DNA from: Verrucomicrobiales bacterium | GTDB taxonomy: Bacteria; Verrucomicrobiota; Verrucomicrobiia; Methylacidiphilales; JAAUTS01 | Length of the DNA stretch: 9,169 nucleotides | Assembly (NCBI GenBank): GCA_031279715.1 | Contig: JAITHY010000058.1 | Location: 1 to 9,169, forward strand | Reading direction: 5' to 3' | The notes under the pieces: generated by a model | What the model was told of the DNA's origin: nothing | The model's input: the letters and a program-made list of their open reading frames with translations, nothing else | Database searches by the model: none | Part shown: positions 1 to 5,965 of the stretch, piece after piece | Layout: the number at the start of each line of letters is the position of its first letter | Position numbering within the stretch: position 1 is the first letter of the stretch | Made by a program: the position numbers and the translations under genes

Positions 1-95
1 CGCTGGGCTTGCCCGACGGCAAAACCCCGCCGACATCAACCTTCCTGCCCGACGGCTCCGCCGCGCTGACGTTCAACTGGAAACCTCAACCGTAA
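1..95 (+). CDS. C-terminal end of an unidentified protein (partial)
   Basis: Reading from base 3 there are 30 codons before a TAA at 93-95. The peptide runs LGLPDGKTPPTSTF and then LPDGSAALTFNWKPQP. It is rich in Gly, Pro, Thr and aromatic residues, as expected at the last beta strands of an extracellular or beta-sandwich protein. The other two plus-strand frames either hit a stop early or read as Arg/Pro-rich noise, so this frame is the likely one. It is followed by a possible hairpin at 102-125 and faces the lipoprotein gene tail to tail. The family cannot be told from 30 residues. One copy of the dispersed GTCAGCG word (reverse orientation, 64-70) lies in it. Confidence 0.5.
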   Translation, partial: LGLPDGKTPPTSTFLPDGSAALTFNWKPQP

Positions 96-101
96 CGCGC
101 C

Positions 102-125
102 GCGACACACCCGCGGCAGTGTCGC
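102..125 (+). terminator. possible hairpin terminator after the partial left-edge gene
   Basis: A 7-bp perfect inverted repeat, GCGACAC (102-108) and GTGTCGC (119-125), with a 10-nt loop begins 6 bp after the TAA at 93-95. A short T run (132-135) follows after a C-rich gap. The position between convergent genes fits a terminator, but the T tract is displaced, so an intrinsic terminator is only a suggestion. Confidence 0.35.
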
Positions 126-192
126 CCCACCCTTTTCATCACCCCGCCCATCCCCGCCATCAACCCATTATAATCTTTCCCCGCCACCCATT

Positions 193-714
193 TCAATCTT
201 TTTGCGCGGTTACAGTGGAGCGGTCAAGGGTGTAGGCGGGGGCGCGGTCAACTGGTTTTGTCACGCCAATTTCATCGTGCCTGAGATATTTAACGATAAT
301 CCATTTGCGATGGGTATTGTTATAAGAAATGGTGCCGGAGTTAGTCGTGCTGCGATTGGAGCCAACCCACATGTCGGATGAGACGCTGGAATCAGTATCC
401 GTGCAAATCACACCGCTGCCACCGAGGGTTATTGCCTCGGCGACGGCACGGTCCACCGAACTGCCGAAGGGATTGGGGACGCCGTACATTTCCTCGCGCC
501 GCGAGTCGGTGACGGAACCGATGACTTTGTAAGGTCTGAGCGGCGATGCCCCCGGCGCCCAGACTTCGATGCCATTGATGTTTTTCATCTCACCGCCCCT
601 GCCAGTGTAGACGGTATCGTCCACGACTTGAGACACATTGGTGCTGGAACAGGCTGCCAGCGTCAGAATTCCGCACAAGGCGGCGATTGATTTAATCATG
701 GGATTTATTTTCAT
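193..714 (-). CDS. small predicted lipoprotein, function unknown
   Basis: 173 aa. The N-terminus is a type II signal peptide: a Lys-containing start, a hydrophobic stretch (about residues 9-21) and a lipobox Leu19-Ala-Ala-Cys22, followed by Ser-Ser. In well-studied Gram-negatives that pattern sends the lipoprotein to the outer membrane. The mature part has an IEVWAPG segment near 49-55, a strand YKVIGSV (62-68), a helix ending in AEAITLGGSGVICTDTDS (92-109) and a closing strand KWIIVKYL (137-144). This alternation is reminiscent of small RcsF/YbjQ-like alpha/beta lipoproteins, but I do not recognise a family and claim no function. The ATG at 714 has only a weak purine-rich AAAGAAAG upstream; an internal Met6 (699) is an alternative start with the same lipobox. 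It appears monocistronic. Confidence 0.85.
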   Translation of the reverse strand: MKINPMIKSIAALCGILTLAACSSTNVSQVVDDTVYTGRGGEMKNINGIEVWAPGASPLRPYKVIGSVTDSRREEMYGVPNPFGSSVDRAVAEAITLGGSGVICTDTDSSVSSDMWVGSNRSTTNSGTISYNNTHRKWIIVKYLRHDEIGVTKPVDRAPAYTLDRSTVTAQKD

Positions 715-759
715 TTGATGTTCTTTCTTTGATTTGGGTTTGACTGAAAGGAGGCATGG

Positions 760-840
760 ATGGACGAAGCCTATCCCGTAAAAGGAAAAATTTGGGCGCG
801 AGAAAAAATTGAAATTAGAGGGAGGAATGAAGGCGCATAA
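760..840 (+). CDS. possible 26-aa small ORF with strong ribosome binding site
   Basis: ATG at 760 opens a 26-codon frame ending with TAA at 838-840. The peptide begins MDEAYPVKGKIWARE and is basic and charged. The reason to list it is the near-perfect Shine-Dalgarno sequence AAAGGAGG at 747-754, five bases before the ATG, which is the best ribosome binding site in the window. A second purine box (GGGAGG, 820-825) sits almost against another ATG at 827, which opens a 20-codon overlapping frame. Neither peptide resembles anything I know, and no convincing promoter is visible. It may be chance. Confidence 0.22.
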   Translation: MDEAYPVKGKIWAREKIEIRGRNEGA

Positions 841-841
841 C

Positions 842-994
842 TCAGGCGCGAGAGCGCGAGAGCGCGAGAGCGATGTTCAGCTTTTGTGACTCGATGGCTT
901 TCATTCTCAACTGGTTACAAAATTTGTCTCGCCGCCTATTGTCGAACCATTCAACCAACTTCGCGGCGATTGATTTTGAATCAGGACGAAACAT
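842..994 (-). CDS. possible 50-aa small protein, unrecognised
   Basis: The minus strand has a 50-codon frame from ATG at 994 to TGA at 842-844. It encodes an amphipathic, basic, probably helical peptide (MFRPDSKSIAAKLVEWF, then Arg-rich, then KAIESQKLNIALAL); its last residues come from the GCGCGAGA tandem repeat. There is no good Shine-Dalgarno sequence. A TATACT -10-like box (1030-1035, minus strand) lies about 36 bp upstream, inside the duplicated AT-rich element. Its stop abuts that of the 26-aa plus-strand ORF with one base between. The composition looks protein-like, but the length is within what chance allows. Confidence 0.25.
   Translation of the reverse strand: MFRPDSKSIAAKLVEWFDNRRRDKFCNQLRMKAIESQKLNIALALSRSRA
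846..873. repeat. 8-bp tandem repeat, 3.5 copies
   Basis: Unit GCGCGAGA at 846-853, 854-861 and 862-869, followed by a partial GCGA (870-873), with no mismatches. A single related GCGCGAGA also occurs at 796-803. Perfect short tandem repeats like this can expand and contract by replication slippage. An 8-bp unit would shift any reading frame crossing it. Confidence 0.9.
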
Positions 995-1026
995 TAGACA
1001 AAAGATGCGGATAGAGTCAACTGATT

Positions 1027-1102
1027 TTTAGTATAAATTAAACTTTTTCAAAAACACGGCATCTTTAGTACGAATTAAGCCTTTTTTCAAAGGCACGGCA
1101 TC
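1027..1102. repeat. imperfect tandem duplication of a ~38-bp AT-rich element
   Basis: Copy 1 (1027-1063) and copy 2 (1064-1102) lie head to tail. Both run TTTAGTA, then AATTAA, then a poly-T/poly-A core (CTTTTTCAAA or CTTTTTTCAAA), then CACGGCATC. They differ at several inner positions. In copy 2 the core forms a GCCTTT/AAAGGC hairpin, while in copy 1 the pairing is lost. They sit just downstream of uxuA. A duplicated operator, a decayed repeat family or a simple local duplication are all possible. Confidence 0.8.
1079..1094 (-). terminator. weak hairpin downstream of uxuA
   Basis: Minus-strand transcription leaving uxuA (stop at 1114-1116) meets a perfect 6-bp stem, GCCTTT and AAAGGC, with a 4-nt loop about 20 nt after the stop. 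The following sequence is only modestly T-rich (TTAATTCG), so it would be a weak intrinsic terminator at best. It is part of copy 2 of the duplicated AT-rich element. Confidence 0.35.
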
Positions 1103-1113
1103 AATGGCTGTCG

Positions 1114-2325
1114 CTACGCCTCCGCATAACGCAAACCGAGCATCAACCCGCGCAATTCGGCGAGGCCGCGCATCCGTCCAATGCAGGTGTAGCCGGGATT
1201 CGCGTCAGTGAGGTCTTTTTGCAAATCATCCATCATCGTGTGCCCGTGGTCGGGGCGGAACGCCAGCCGCCAGTCCTCGCGCCCCTCGCGCTGACGGCGG
1301 TCTTGTTCATTGAGCAGCGCGCGCACAACCTTCGGCATGTTCACCGAGCCGGCGAGATGGTCCGCCTCAAAGAACGAGCCGTCGGGCAAACGTTGCGTGC
1401 TGCGCAGGTGGACGGCGTGGATGCGCGGGGCGAATTGGCCGGCCATCAGCGGCAGATCGTTGTCCGGATTGGCGCTGAAGGAGCCGGTGCAAAAGCACAG
1501 GCCGTTGGCGGGGCTGTCCACCGCCTTGAACAAGGCCTCAACGTCAGCGGCTTTCGACACGATGCGCGGCAGGCCCAGCACGGGGAACGGAGGGTCGTCG
1601 GGATGGACGGCGAGTTTCACACCCGCCTCCTCGGCGGCGGGGCAGACGGCCTCCAGGAAACGGATGAAATTTTTTCGCAAACCGCCCTCGCCCATGCCGT
1701 CGTATTTGGCAAGCATGGCGCGGATGTCGCTGATGGTCAGCCCGAGTTTGCAACCGGGGAACACATCGATGAGGTTGCGGATGAATTGCTCACGGTCAGC
1801 GGCGCTCAGCGCGTCCCAGAATTTTTTGGCGCCGGCGAGTTGTTGCGGCGTGAAGTCAGCCTCGGCGTCCGGACGTTGCAGCGCGTACAATTCGAACGCG
1901 GCGAAGTGCGCGGGGTTGTAGAGCAGACATTGCGAGCCGTCGGGCAGTGTGTGTTTGAGGTCGGTGCGAATCCAATCCAGCACCGGCATGAAATTGTAAA
2001 TCACCGTCTTCACACCCTCGGCGCCGAGATTTTTCAATGTCGCGGCGTAGTTGGCGAACAGTGTTTTCAAATCGCCGCGTCCAGTGCGGATGTCCTCGTG
2101 CACCGGCACCGACTCCACCGCCGTCCAGCGCAGCCCATGGTCAGCGAGCATTTGGACGCGCTCACGAACGGCCTCGCGCGGCCACAGTTCGCCGTAGGGA
2201 ATTTGGTGCAGGGAAGTGAACACCGCCGTCGCTCCGGCCTGCCGGATGAACGCCAGCGGCACCATGTCGTTCGGTCCGTACCAGCGGAATGATTCTTCCA
2301 TCAAAACGTAGTCGCTGACGCTCAT
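1114..2325 (-). CDS. uxuA: mannonate dehydratase UxuA
   Basis: Dehydrates D-mannonate to 2-keto-3-deoxygluconate in the cytoplasm, a step of hexuronate catabolism (EC 4.2.1.8). 403 aa, close to the ~395 aa of E. coli UxuA. Family signatures are clear: RWYGPND (14-20), RQAGATAV (28-35), NFMPVLDW (111-118), AVHPDDPP (239-246), GLPRIVS (251-257), CTGS (279-282), HLRST (306-310) and RPDHGH (357-362). From known structures the metal ligands should be His241, Cys279, His306 and Asp359, all present, so the enzyme looks intact. I chose ATG 2325 because GGGAG lies six bases before it. An open frame continues upstream to 2454 but only mirrors the SDR gene. The start lies one base after the stop of the upstream reductase gene, so the pair is surely co-translated. 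The E. coli start matches Met9 (2301). Confidence 0.96.
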   Translation of the reverse strand: MSVSDYVLMEESFRWYGPNDMVPLAFIRQAGATAVFTSLHQIPYGELWPREAVRERVQMLADHGLRWTAVESVPVHEDIRTGRGDLKTLFANYAATLKNLGAEGVKTVIYNFMPVLDWIRTDLKHTLPDGSQCLLYNPAHFAAFELYALQRPDAEADFTPQQLAGAKKFWDALSAADREQFIRNLIDVFPGCKLGLTISDIRAMLAKYDGMGEGGLRKNFIRFLEAVCPAAEEAGVKLAVHPDDPPFPVLGLPRIVSKAADVEALFKAVDSPANGLCFCTGSFSANPDNDLPLMAGQFAPRIHAVHLRSTQRLPDGSFFEADHLAGSVNMPKVVRALLNEQDRRQREGREDWRLAFRPDHGHTMMDDLQKDLTDANPGYTCIGRMRGLAELRGLMLGLRYAEA

Positions 2326-2326
2326 A

Positions 2327-3151
2327 TTAAACTCCCGAAAAGGCGCAGAAGCCGCCGTCCACTTCCAACACGCTGCCGGTGACGAAACTGGCCGCGTCCG
2401 ACAGCAGATAATGAATCGCGCCGTGCAATTCGTCCGCCTCGCCAAAGCGTCCAAACGGGGTGTTTTGGATGACCAGCTGCCCGCGCTCCGTCAGCGAGCC
2501 GTCCTCGTTGGTGAGCAGGCGGCGGTTTTGTTCGCCGATGAAAAAGCCGGGCATCACCGCGTTGACTCGCACCTTGCCGCCCGTGTTGCGCGCCATGTCC
2601 ACCGCCAGCCAGCGCGTGAAATTCGTCACCGCGCCCTTGGACGCGGAGTAGCCAACCACGCGCGTCAGCACCTGAAACGCTGACACTGACGAATAATTGA
2701 CAATCGCCCCGCGCCCGCCTTTCATCATCTCCGGCGCGAACACCAGCGAGGGCAGCACCGTGCCGTTGAGGTTCAAGTCCACGACTTTCCTGAAGGCGTC
2801 CATGTCGAGGTCGAAGAAACTCTTGTCCGGCGCAATTGTCGCGCCCGCCATGTTGCCGCCCGCGCCGTTGAGCAAGCCGTCGACGCGCCCGTATTTTTTC
2901 AACACCGCGTCGCGCGCCGCCTCCAGTGACGCGCGGTCAAGCACATTGCCCTGCAAACCGAGAACCTCGGCGTCCGGCGTCTCCGCCTTGCACTGCGCCA
3001 GCGCGGTCTCGAGCCGCTGAATGTCAAATTCGAGCCAGACGACTTTCGCTTTTTGCGCCGCGAGATACCTTGCGACTGAATTGCCCAGCACACCCGCGGC
3101 TCCCGTGACGACGTAGACCCGCCCGCCAATATCAAACAGATTGCTCTTCAT
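2327..3151 (-). CDS. uxuB: SDR-family D-mannonate oxidoreductase / fructuronate reductase
   Basis: 274-aa short-chain dehydrogenase. It likely interconverts fructuronate and mannonate with NAD(P)H and feeds UxuA; E. coli uses an unrelated long-chain UxuB, while Bacillus and many other bacteria use an SDR like this one. Seen: Rossmann motif TGAAGVLG (16-23), whose glycine spacing departs from classical TGxxxGxG but matches the TGGGGVLG pattern I know from this subfamily. Further signatures are NGAGGN (95-100), Asn127, Ser155, catalytic YSASK (Tyr168, Lys172), VMPGFF (199-204) and EVDGG (263-267). The function is assigned mainly because uxuA starts one base downstream. The ATG at 3151 has only a distant GGGA as ribosome binding site and lies 16 bp from the 3' end of the tRNA gene, leaving no room for its own promoter. 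The exact substrate is inferred. Confidence 0.88.
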   Translation of the reverse strand: MKSNLFDIGGRVYVVTGAAGVLGNSVARYLAAQKAKVVWLEFDIQRLETALAQCKAETPDAEVLGLQGNVLDRASLEAARDAVLKKYGRVDGLLNGAGGNMAGATIAPDKSFFDLDMDAFRKVVDLNLNGTVLPSLVFAPEMMKGGRGAIVNYSSVSAFQVLTRVVGYSASKGAVTNFTRWLAVDMARNTGGKVRVNAVMPGFFIGEQNRRLLTNEDGSLTERGQLVIQNTPFGRFGEADELHGAIHYLLSDAASFVTGSVLEVDGGFCAFSGV

Positions 3152-3167
3152 AAAAATTCAAATCCCG

Positions 3168-3254
3168 CGGACAGGGTGGGATTTGAACCCACGGTGGAGT
3201 TGCCCCCACGCCTGATTTCGAGTCAGGTACATTCAACCACTCTGCCACCTGTCC
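3168..3254 (-). tRNA. tRNA-Ser (anticodon CGA)
   Basis: The minus strand folds as an 87-nt class II tRNA. The acceptor arms GGACAGG and CCTGTCC pair perfectly, with discriminator G. The anticodon stem CCTGA/TCAGG encloses loop CTCGAAA, giving anticodon CGA, which reads UCG. A long variable arm (GTGGGGGCAACTCCAC) is diagnostic of tRNA-Ser. The T arm is GTGGG-TTCAAAT-CCCAC. The 3' CCA is not encoded (CGG follows the discriminator), so it must be added by nucleotidyltransferase. The gene lies between the hpnC remnant and the uxuB-uxuA pair, all on the same strand. Confidence 0.97.
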
Positions 3255-3270
3255 TAAAATGGTCGGGAGG

Positions 3271-3298
3271 ATGATACAGCGTCAGCGGCGTTTGGCAA
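3271..3298 (-). promoter_or_regulatory. sigma-70-type promoter for tRNA-Ser, probably also uxuB-uxuA
   Basis: On the minus strand, TTGCCA (3293-3298, five of six consensus bases) and TATCAT (3271-3276, five of six) are separated by 16 bp. Predicted initiation is about ten bases before the tRNA 5' end. The spacer contains a copy of the dispersed GTCAGCG word. It is the only clear promoter between the hpnC remnant and uxuB. Confidence 0.6.
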
Positions 3299-3308
3299 TG
3301 GAAGTTTT

Positions 3309-4082
3309 TCAACGGAACAATCCCTTGAGCAACAACGCCGGCAAATCCCACTTGGTAAGCTTCGGGCGCTTGGTCAGCGTGTCATAATTTTGGCAGCGGA
3401 TTTTTTGCAATATCGTCGTGCCGCCGTGCCACGTCAGGCTGATTTCCAGCGACAGCAAGCCGCGCAAGCTCTTCGGCAGCGGCTTGCCCTCGTCGAAGAT
3501 TTTTTGCGCGCGGTCAACTTGGAATTTCAACAACTCGCGGTAGGCGGGCGTCACCGTCAGCGCGAAGAGTTGCTCCTCGCTGACGTTGAAACGCTGACGG
3601 TCATCCTCCGGCAAATAGATGCGGTCTTTGACCAAATCCACCGCCACGTCCTGCCAGAAATTCGCCAGTTGCAGCGCGGTGCAAATCGCGTCCGACCACG
3701 CGAACCGCTGCCCGTCACGGTAGCCGTGCAGCAGCAACACCAGCCGCCCCACGGGATTCGCGCTGCGGACGCAATAGTCGAGCACCTCGGCGAAATTCGC
3801 GTAACGCCGCTTCATTATGTCCTGCTCGAACGCCGAGAGCAAATCGTAGAACAACTGCGGCGGCAAATCGAATTGCTTGATAGTCAGCGTCCCCCGCGAG
3901 CCAGTGGCGGAACTCCTCGCGGTACGCGCGCAGTTGCGCCAGCCGCTCCTCCTGCGGCAACGCCGCCGCCGGCTTGGGCAGGCGCGGGTCGGCGTAACCT
4001 TCATCCGCAATGTCGTCCGACACGCGCGCGAACGCATACACCGCGCCAGTTCCGAGCAAGCGGCGTAGGGGTCCTTAGTCAT
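3309..4082 (-). pseudogene. hpnC: broken squalene synthase HpnC (two frame-shifting deletions)
   Basis: HpnC belongs to the squalene/phytoene synthase family and works with HpnD and HpnE to make squalene for hopanoids. Three pieces in shifted frames make up the gene. Piece 1 (4082-4041) is MTKDPYAACSELAR. Piece 2 (about 4044 to 3890, a different frame) carries AVYAFARVSDDIADEG with the first Asp-rich motif, then RAYREEFRHWLAGD. Piece 3 (about 3885 to 3309, back in the first frame) carries TIKQFDLPPQLFYDLL, RRYANF, SANPVGRLVL, the second Asp-rich motif NFWQDVAVD and IYLPEDD. Missing at the first junction is the segment of roughly 20-25 residues that normally holds the HYENFPV and LLP-x-x-LR motifs. 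At the second junction roughly ten residues are missing. Piece 3 alone would be an inactive C-terminal half. A TATAAT box lies about 80 bp upstream of the ATG, so transcription may persist. Assembly error is the alternative. Confidence 0.85.
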
Positions 4083-4160
4083 GCTCAGCGGCGAGATTAT
4101 CGCATGTTGCCGTTTTAATAAAGCGGGAAAATAATCTTGTGTTTGAAGGGCAAACTGCAA

Positions 4161-4166
4161 ATTATA
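4161..4166 (-). promoter_or_regulatory. TATAAT -10 box upstream of the hpnC remnant
   Basis: A consensus TATAAT on the minus strand, about 80 bp before the ATG at 4082. No good -35 hexamer is seen at the usual spacing. It overlaps the region just before the divergent PLDc_N gene, whose own -10-like AATTAT shares these bases, so the divergent genes may share a promoter zone. Confidence 0.4.
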
Positions 4167-4170
4167 TCGC

Positions 4171-4428
4171 ATGATAAAGTTTCCGAATGTGGCTTTGCCG
4201 CCAAATTTATTTGTACTCATCCTCGCTATTCTCTATTTCATAATCTGGCTGTGCGTGCTGTACAATGCCTTGAAACGGACGGATTTCGAGCCGATTAACA
4301 AATTCATGTGGGTGTTTGTCATTTGTTCCGTGCCGTTGTTCGGCATGATTTTTTATTGGAAACCGGCAACGCCGCCAGGCAAGCGCGACATCACCGTCAG
4401 CGATGTGGAGCGTTGGAAAAAACAGTGA
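4171..4428 (+). CDS. PLDc_N-domain small membrane protein
   Basis: 85 aa. Two hydrophobic segments (about 12-32 and 45-63) flank a short loop containing PINKFMW (41-47), followed by VPLFGMIFYW (54-63). That is the pattern of the PLDc_N domain (two-helix module named from cardiolipin-synthase N-termini): a conserved Asn-Lys before the second helix, a Pro and Gly within it and a Tyr near its end. As a stand-alone protein it is probably an inner-membrane protein; its role is unknown. The tail (64-85) is charged and probably cytoplasmic. The ATG lacks a visible Shine-Dalgarno sequence and lies a few bases after a -10-like AATTAT, so translation could be nearly leaderless. TCACCGTCAGCG, a full copy of the dispersed word, encodes the TVS near its C-terminus. 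It converges on the next gene across a strong hairpin. Confidence 0.8.
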   Translation: MIKFPNVALPPNLFVLILAILYFIIWLCVLYNALKRTDFEPINKFMWVFVICSVPLFGMIFYWKPATPPGKRDITVSDVERWKKQ

Positions 4429-4436
4429 GCCTCAAC

Positions 4437-4469
4437 AAGGTAACGGCGGCGTCCCGCCGCCGTTACCTT
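4437..4469. terminator. bidirectional terminator hairpin between convergent genes
   Basis: Perfect 15-bp inverted repeat with a 3-nt loop: AAGGTAACGGCGGCG (4437-4451), loop TCC, then its exact complement (4455-4469). It begins 8 bp after the plus-strand stop and ends 4 bp before the minus-strand stop. The arms end in AAGG/CCTT, giving only a short T run on either strand, but the stem is very stable and the position is ideal for both genes. Confidence 0.8.
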
Positions 4470-4473
4470 GCGT

Positions 4474-4899
4474 TCAGGCGCGGGCGGCGGCGCTGACGGT
4501 GAGGTTTGACATTTTGAACAAACGCCAGCTCAGCGCGGCGGCGGCGAGGTTGTAAATGGTGTATTGATTCACCCAAGCCCAGTTCCATTCGGGTTTCGGC
4601 GTCGGGGCGGTATTTAGTGAATGAAGATACATGAGCGTTGGCACCAAGACGCACAGTGCGGCGGTGACGGTGGAGATAATCAGCACGGCGCGAAGGCAAA
4701 AGACGGGATTTCGCAGCAACGCGAACAACACGAAAACTGCGGCGGCGAATTGCAGGATTACCCCCAAGGTCATGAAAAATTCCAACTGCGGGGTTCTGAA
4801 AAAATAAAAATATGTGCCGCGCAAAGTGACGAGCAATTCAATGCCAGTAATCCCTATCAGCAGCCCGCGCAGAAAATCGTAGTTTGAAAAATTTTCCAT
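4474..4899 (-). CDS. hypothetical four-helix membrane protein
   Basis: 141 aa, mostly hydrophobic. Likely membrane spans are about 10-27, 41-61, 68-92 and 108-128. Aromatic clusters (YFYFF at 30-34, EWNWAWVNQY at 104-113) probably mark membrane interfaces. No catalytic motif or known family is recognised; overall shape resembles small uncharacterised integral membrane proteins. The C-terminus LTVSAAARA is encoded by a copy of the dispersed word (CTCACCGTCAGCG read on the coding strand, 4491-4503). The ATG at 4899 has no clear Shine-Dalgarno sequence. It lies 70 bp downstream of the decayed gene at 4970-5923 on the same strand and converges on the PLDc_N gene. Confidence 0.75.
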   Translation of the reverse strand: MENFSNYDFLRGLLIGITGIELLVTLRGTYFYFFRTPQLEFFMTLGVILQFAAAVFVLFALLRNPVFCLRAVLIISTVTAALCVLVPTLMYLHSLNTAPTPKPEWNWAWVNQYTIYNLAAAALSWRLFKMSNLTVSAAARA

Positions 4900-4969
4900 G
4901 GCGCGAGGTTAACACGTGGCGCGGGATTGAAAAGGAAATTCGCCGCTGAGGCTCAACGGTATTCGCCAT

Positions 4970-5923
4970 TCACCGCCAGCGGGCCAGCACCAGTTCTTTG
5001 CCTTCCCAGAAAAAACCGAGTTTCAGGTCGGGGAAAATTTTTCCGGGAACGCTATGTCACCGTCAGCCCAGCGGAATTTTTGCACTTGAGTCACTTTGAA
5101 ATCGTCGCTGATGGTGACCACTTTGCCCCTGCCCGCGTCGAACAGCATGGACTCCCCATCGTCAGCGCGGAAGAACCAGCACATGTTGCCGCGCCACCGA
5201 ATTTCAATGCCGCTATTTCTGTTGGCGTTGATATAGACATTTTTCGAGTCCGGCCAAAAACCAAAACAGGAATTGTTACGATAGTTGATTCCCCCGCCAA
5301 TGATGCCGCCGATGGAATAATCCGGGAACCCAACGGTGGCTCCGTGAGTTTTTGCTTCCCGTGTCAACGCTGCGTCGCCGGCATCGCTTTCCGTGACATA
5401 CCAAATGGTTGACAACGCCCGCTACGGCGCCAAGTCTCGCGGATAACATTTTCGCCGGTACGCCGCCAGTTCGCGGATTTTCCCGTCCCGATAACGCCAC
5501 ACTTTGGGTTCAAAATACCCGCCGTCGCCCAACACATAACTTTTGCCATCAGCAGCGGCGCGGCACCATTCAATCCCAATGCTTTCGCGTCCCGCTGGCG
5601 CGTTGATTAACTTGTCCAGCCCGACGCTACGCAACCGATTTCCCGCACGCGAATAAAAATGCAGCTTGCCGTCGTTATTCCCAAGATTGGTCGTCACCCA
5701 CGAACCGTCCGCCAGAAACGCGCCATGCCAATTCCAGGCGTCCGCGCGCGACATTCTGGCGGTGTTGAGCAGTTGACCGTCAGCGGCGAATAGCCAGCCC
5801 TGCCTGGGCGACCACAATTCAAAATGTTTTTCCGTTATGCGCCGGATACCCCATGCCTTGCCGTGGCTGTAGTCAATTCCATAGTCCGCGCTGCGCGCCG
5901 AACGCGCGAATTTTTTGCAACAT
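4970..5923 (-). pseudogene. disrupted beta-rich protein gene, family unrecognised
   Basis: One coherent protein appears to be encoded here with three lesions. From ATG 5923 the frame reads MLQK and then falls out of phase at an A6 run (5911-5916, minus strand). Removing one A joins it to a frame open from there to 5422, beginning FARSADYGIDYSHGKAWG and continuing to RKCYPRDLAP. That frame ends at TAG (5422-5424) but continues without shift as RALSTIWYVTESDAG down to a TGA at 5023, so the TAG looks like a CAG-to-TAG change. At the end, adding one A to the A5/T4 run at 5034-5042 would extend the protein as IFPDLKLGFFWEGKELVLARWR (given here as 22 residues split at its frame: IFPDLKLGFF plus WEGKELVLARWR) to a stop at 4970-4972. 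The protein is Trp/Gly/Asp-rich, like a beta-propeller or surface protein. It follows the methyltransferase gene on the same strand. Confidence 0.7.
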
Positions 5924-5965
5924 TAGGCCGATGATGGTAGCGCACCCGCGACGCGACGCAAGCAA

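Larger units (their letters stand above)
715..1113. other. intergenic region without a confirmed gene
   Basis: About 400 bp separates the start of the lipoprotein gene from the stop of uxuA. It holds an 8-bp tandem repeat (846-873), a duplicated AT-rich element (1027-1102), a small hairpin (1079-1094) and two micro-ORFs (760-840 on +, 842-994 on -). It is more AT-rich than its neighbours and lacks the CCGTCAGCG word that marks most of the window. No RNA family is recognised. Confidence 0.6.

Noticed and set aside
169..174. TATAAT on the plus strand near the left edge
   Set aside because: No -35 at suitable spacing and no plus-strand gene downstream; it would only drive antisense RNA to the lipoprotein.
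1219..2292. Long plus-strand open frame (357 codons) opposite uxuA
   Set aside because: It is antisense to a well-supported UxuA, its translation is Arg/Val/Ala/His-rich without domains, and GC-rich genes commonly leave such a frame open.
2326..2454. N-terminal extension of uxuA to 2454
   Set aside because: The extra 43 residues are out-of-frame sequence of the SDR gene and match nothing in UxuA; a good Shine-Dalgarno sequence precedes ATG 2325.
3168..3254. tRNA-Ser as an integration site for a mobile element
   Set aside because: No integrase, no duplicated tRNA 3' end and no att-like direct repeat are seen in the window.
3390..4118. Plus-strand 242-codon frame across the hpnC remnant
   Set aside because: It is a shadow of hpnC; the minus strand shows clear squalene-synthase motifs, while this frame is Gln/Arg-rich with no motif.
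4083..4220. Extension of hpnC upstream to an ATG at 4220
   Set aside because: The extension overlaps the divergent PLDc_N gene and would start before the TATAAT box; its peptide has no HpnC features.
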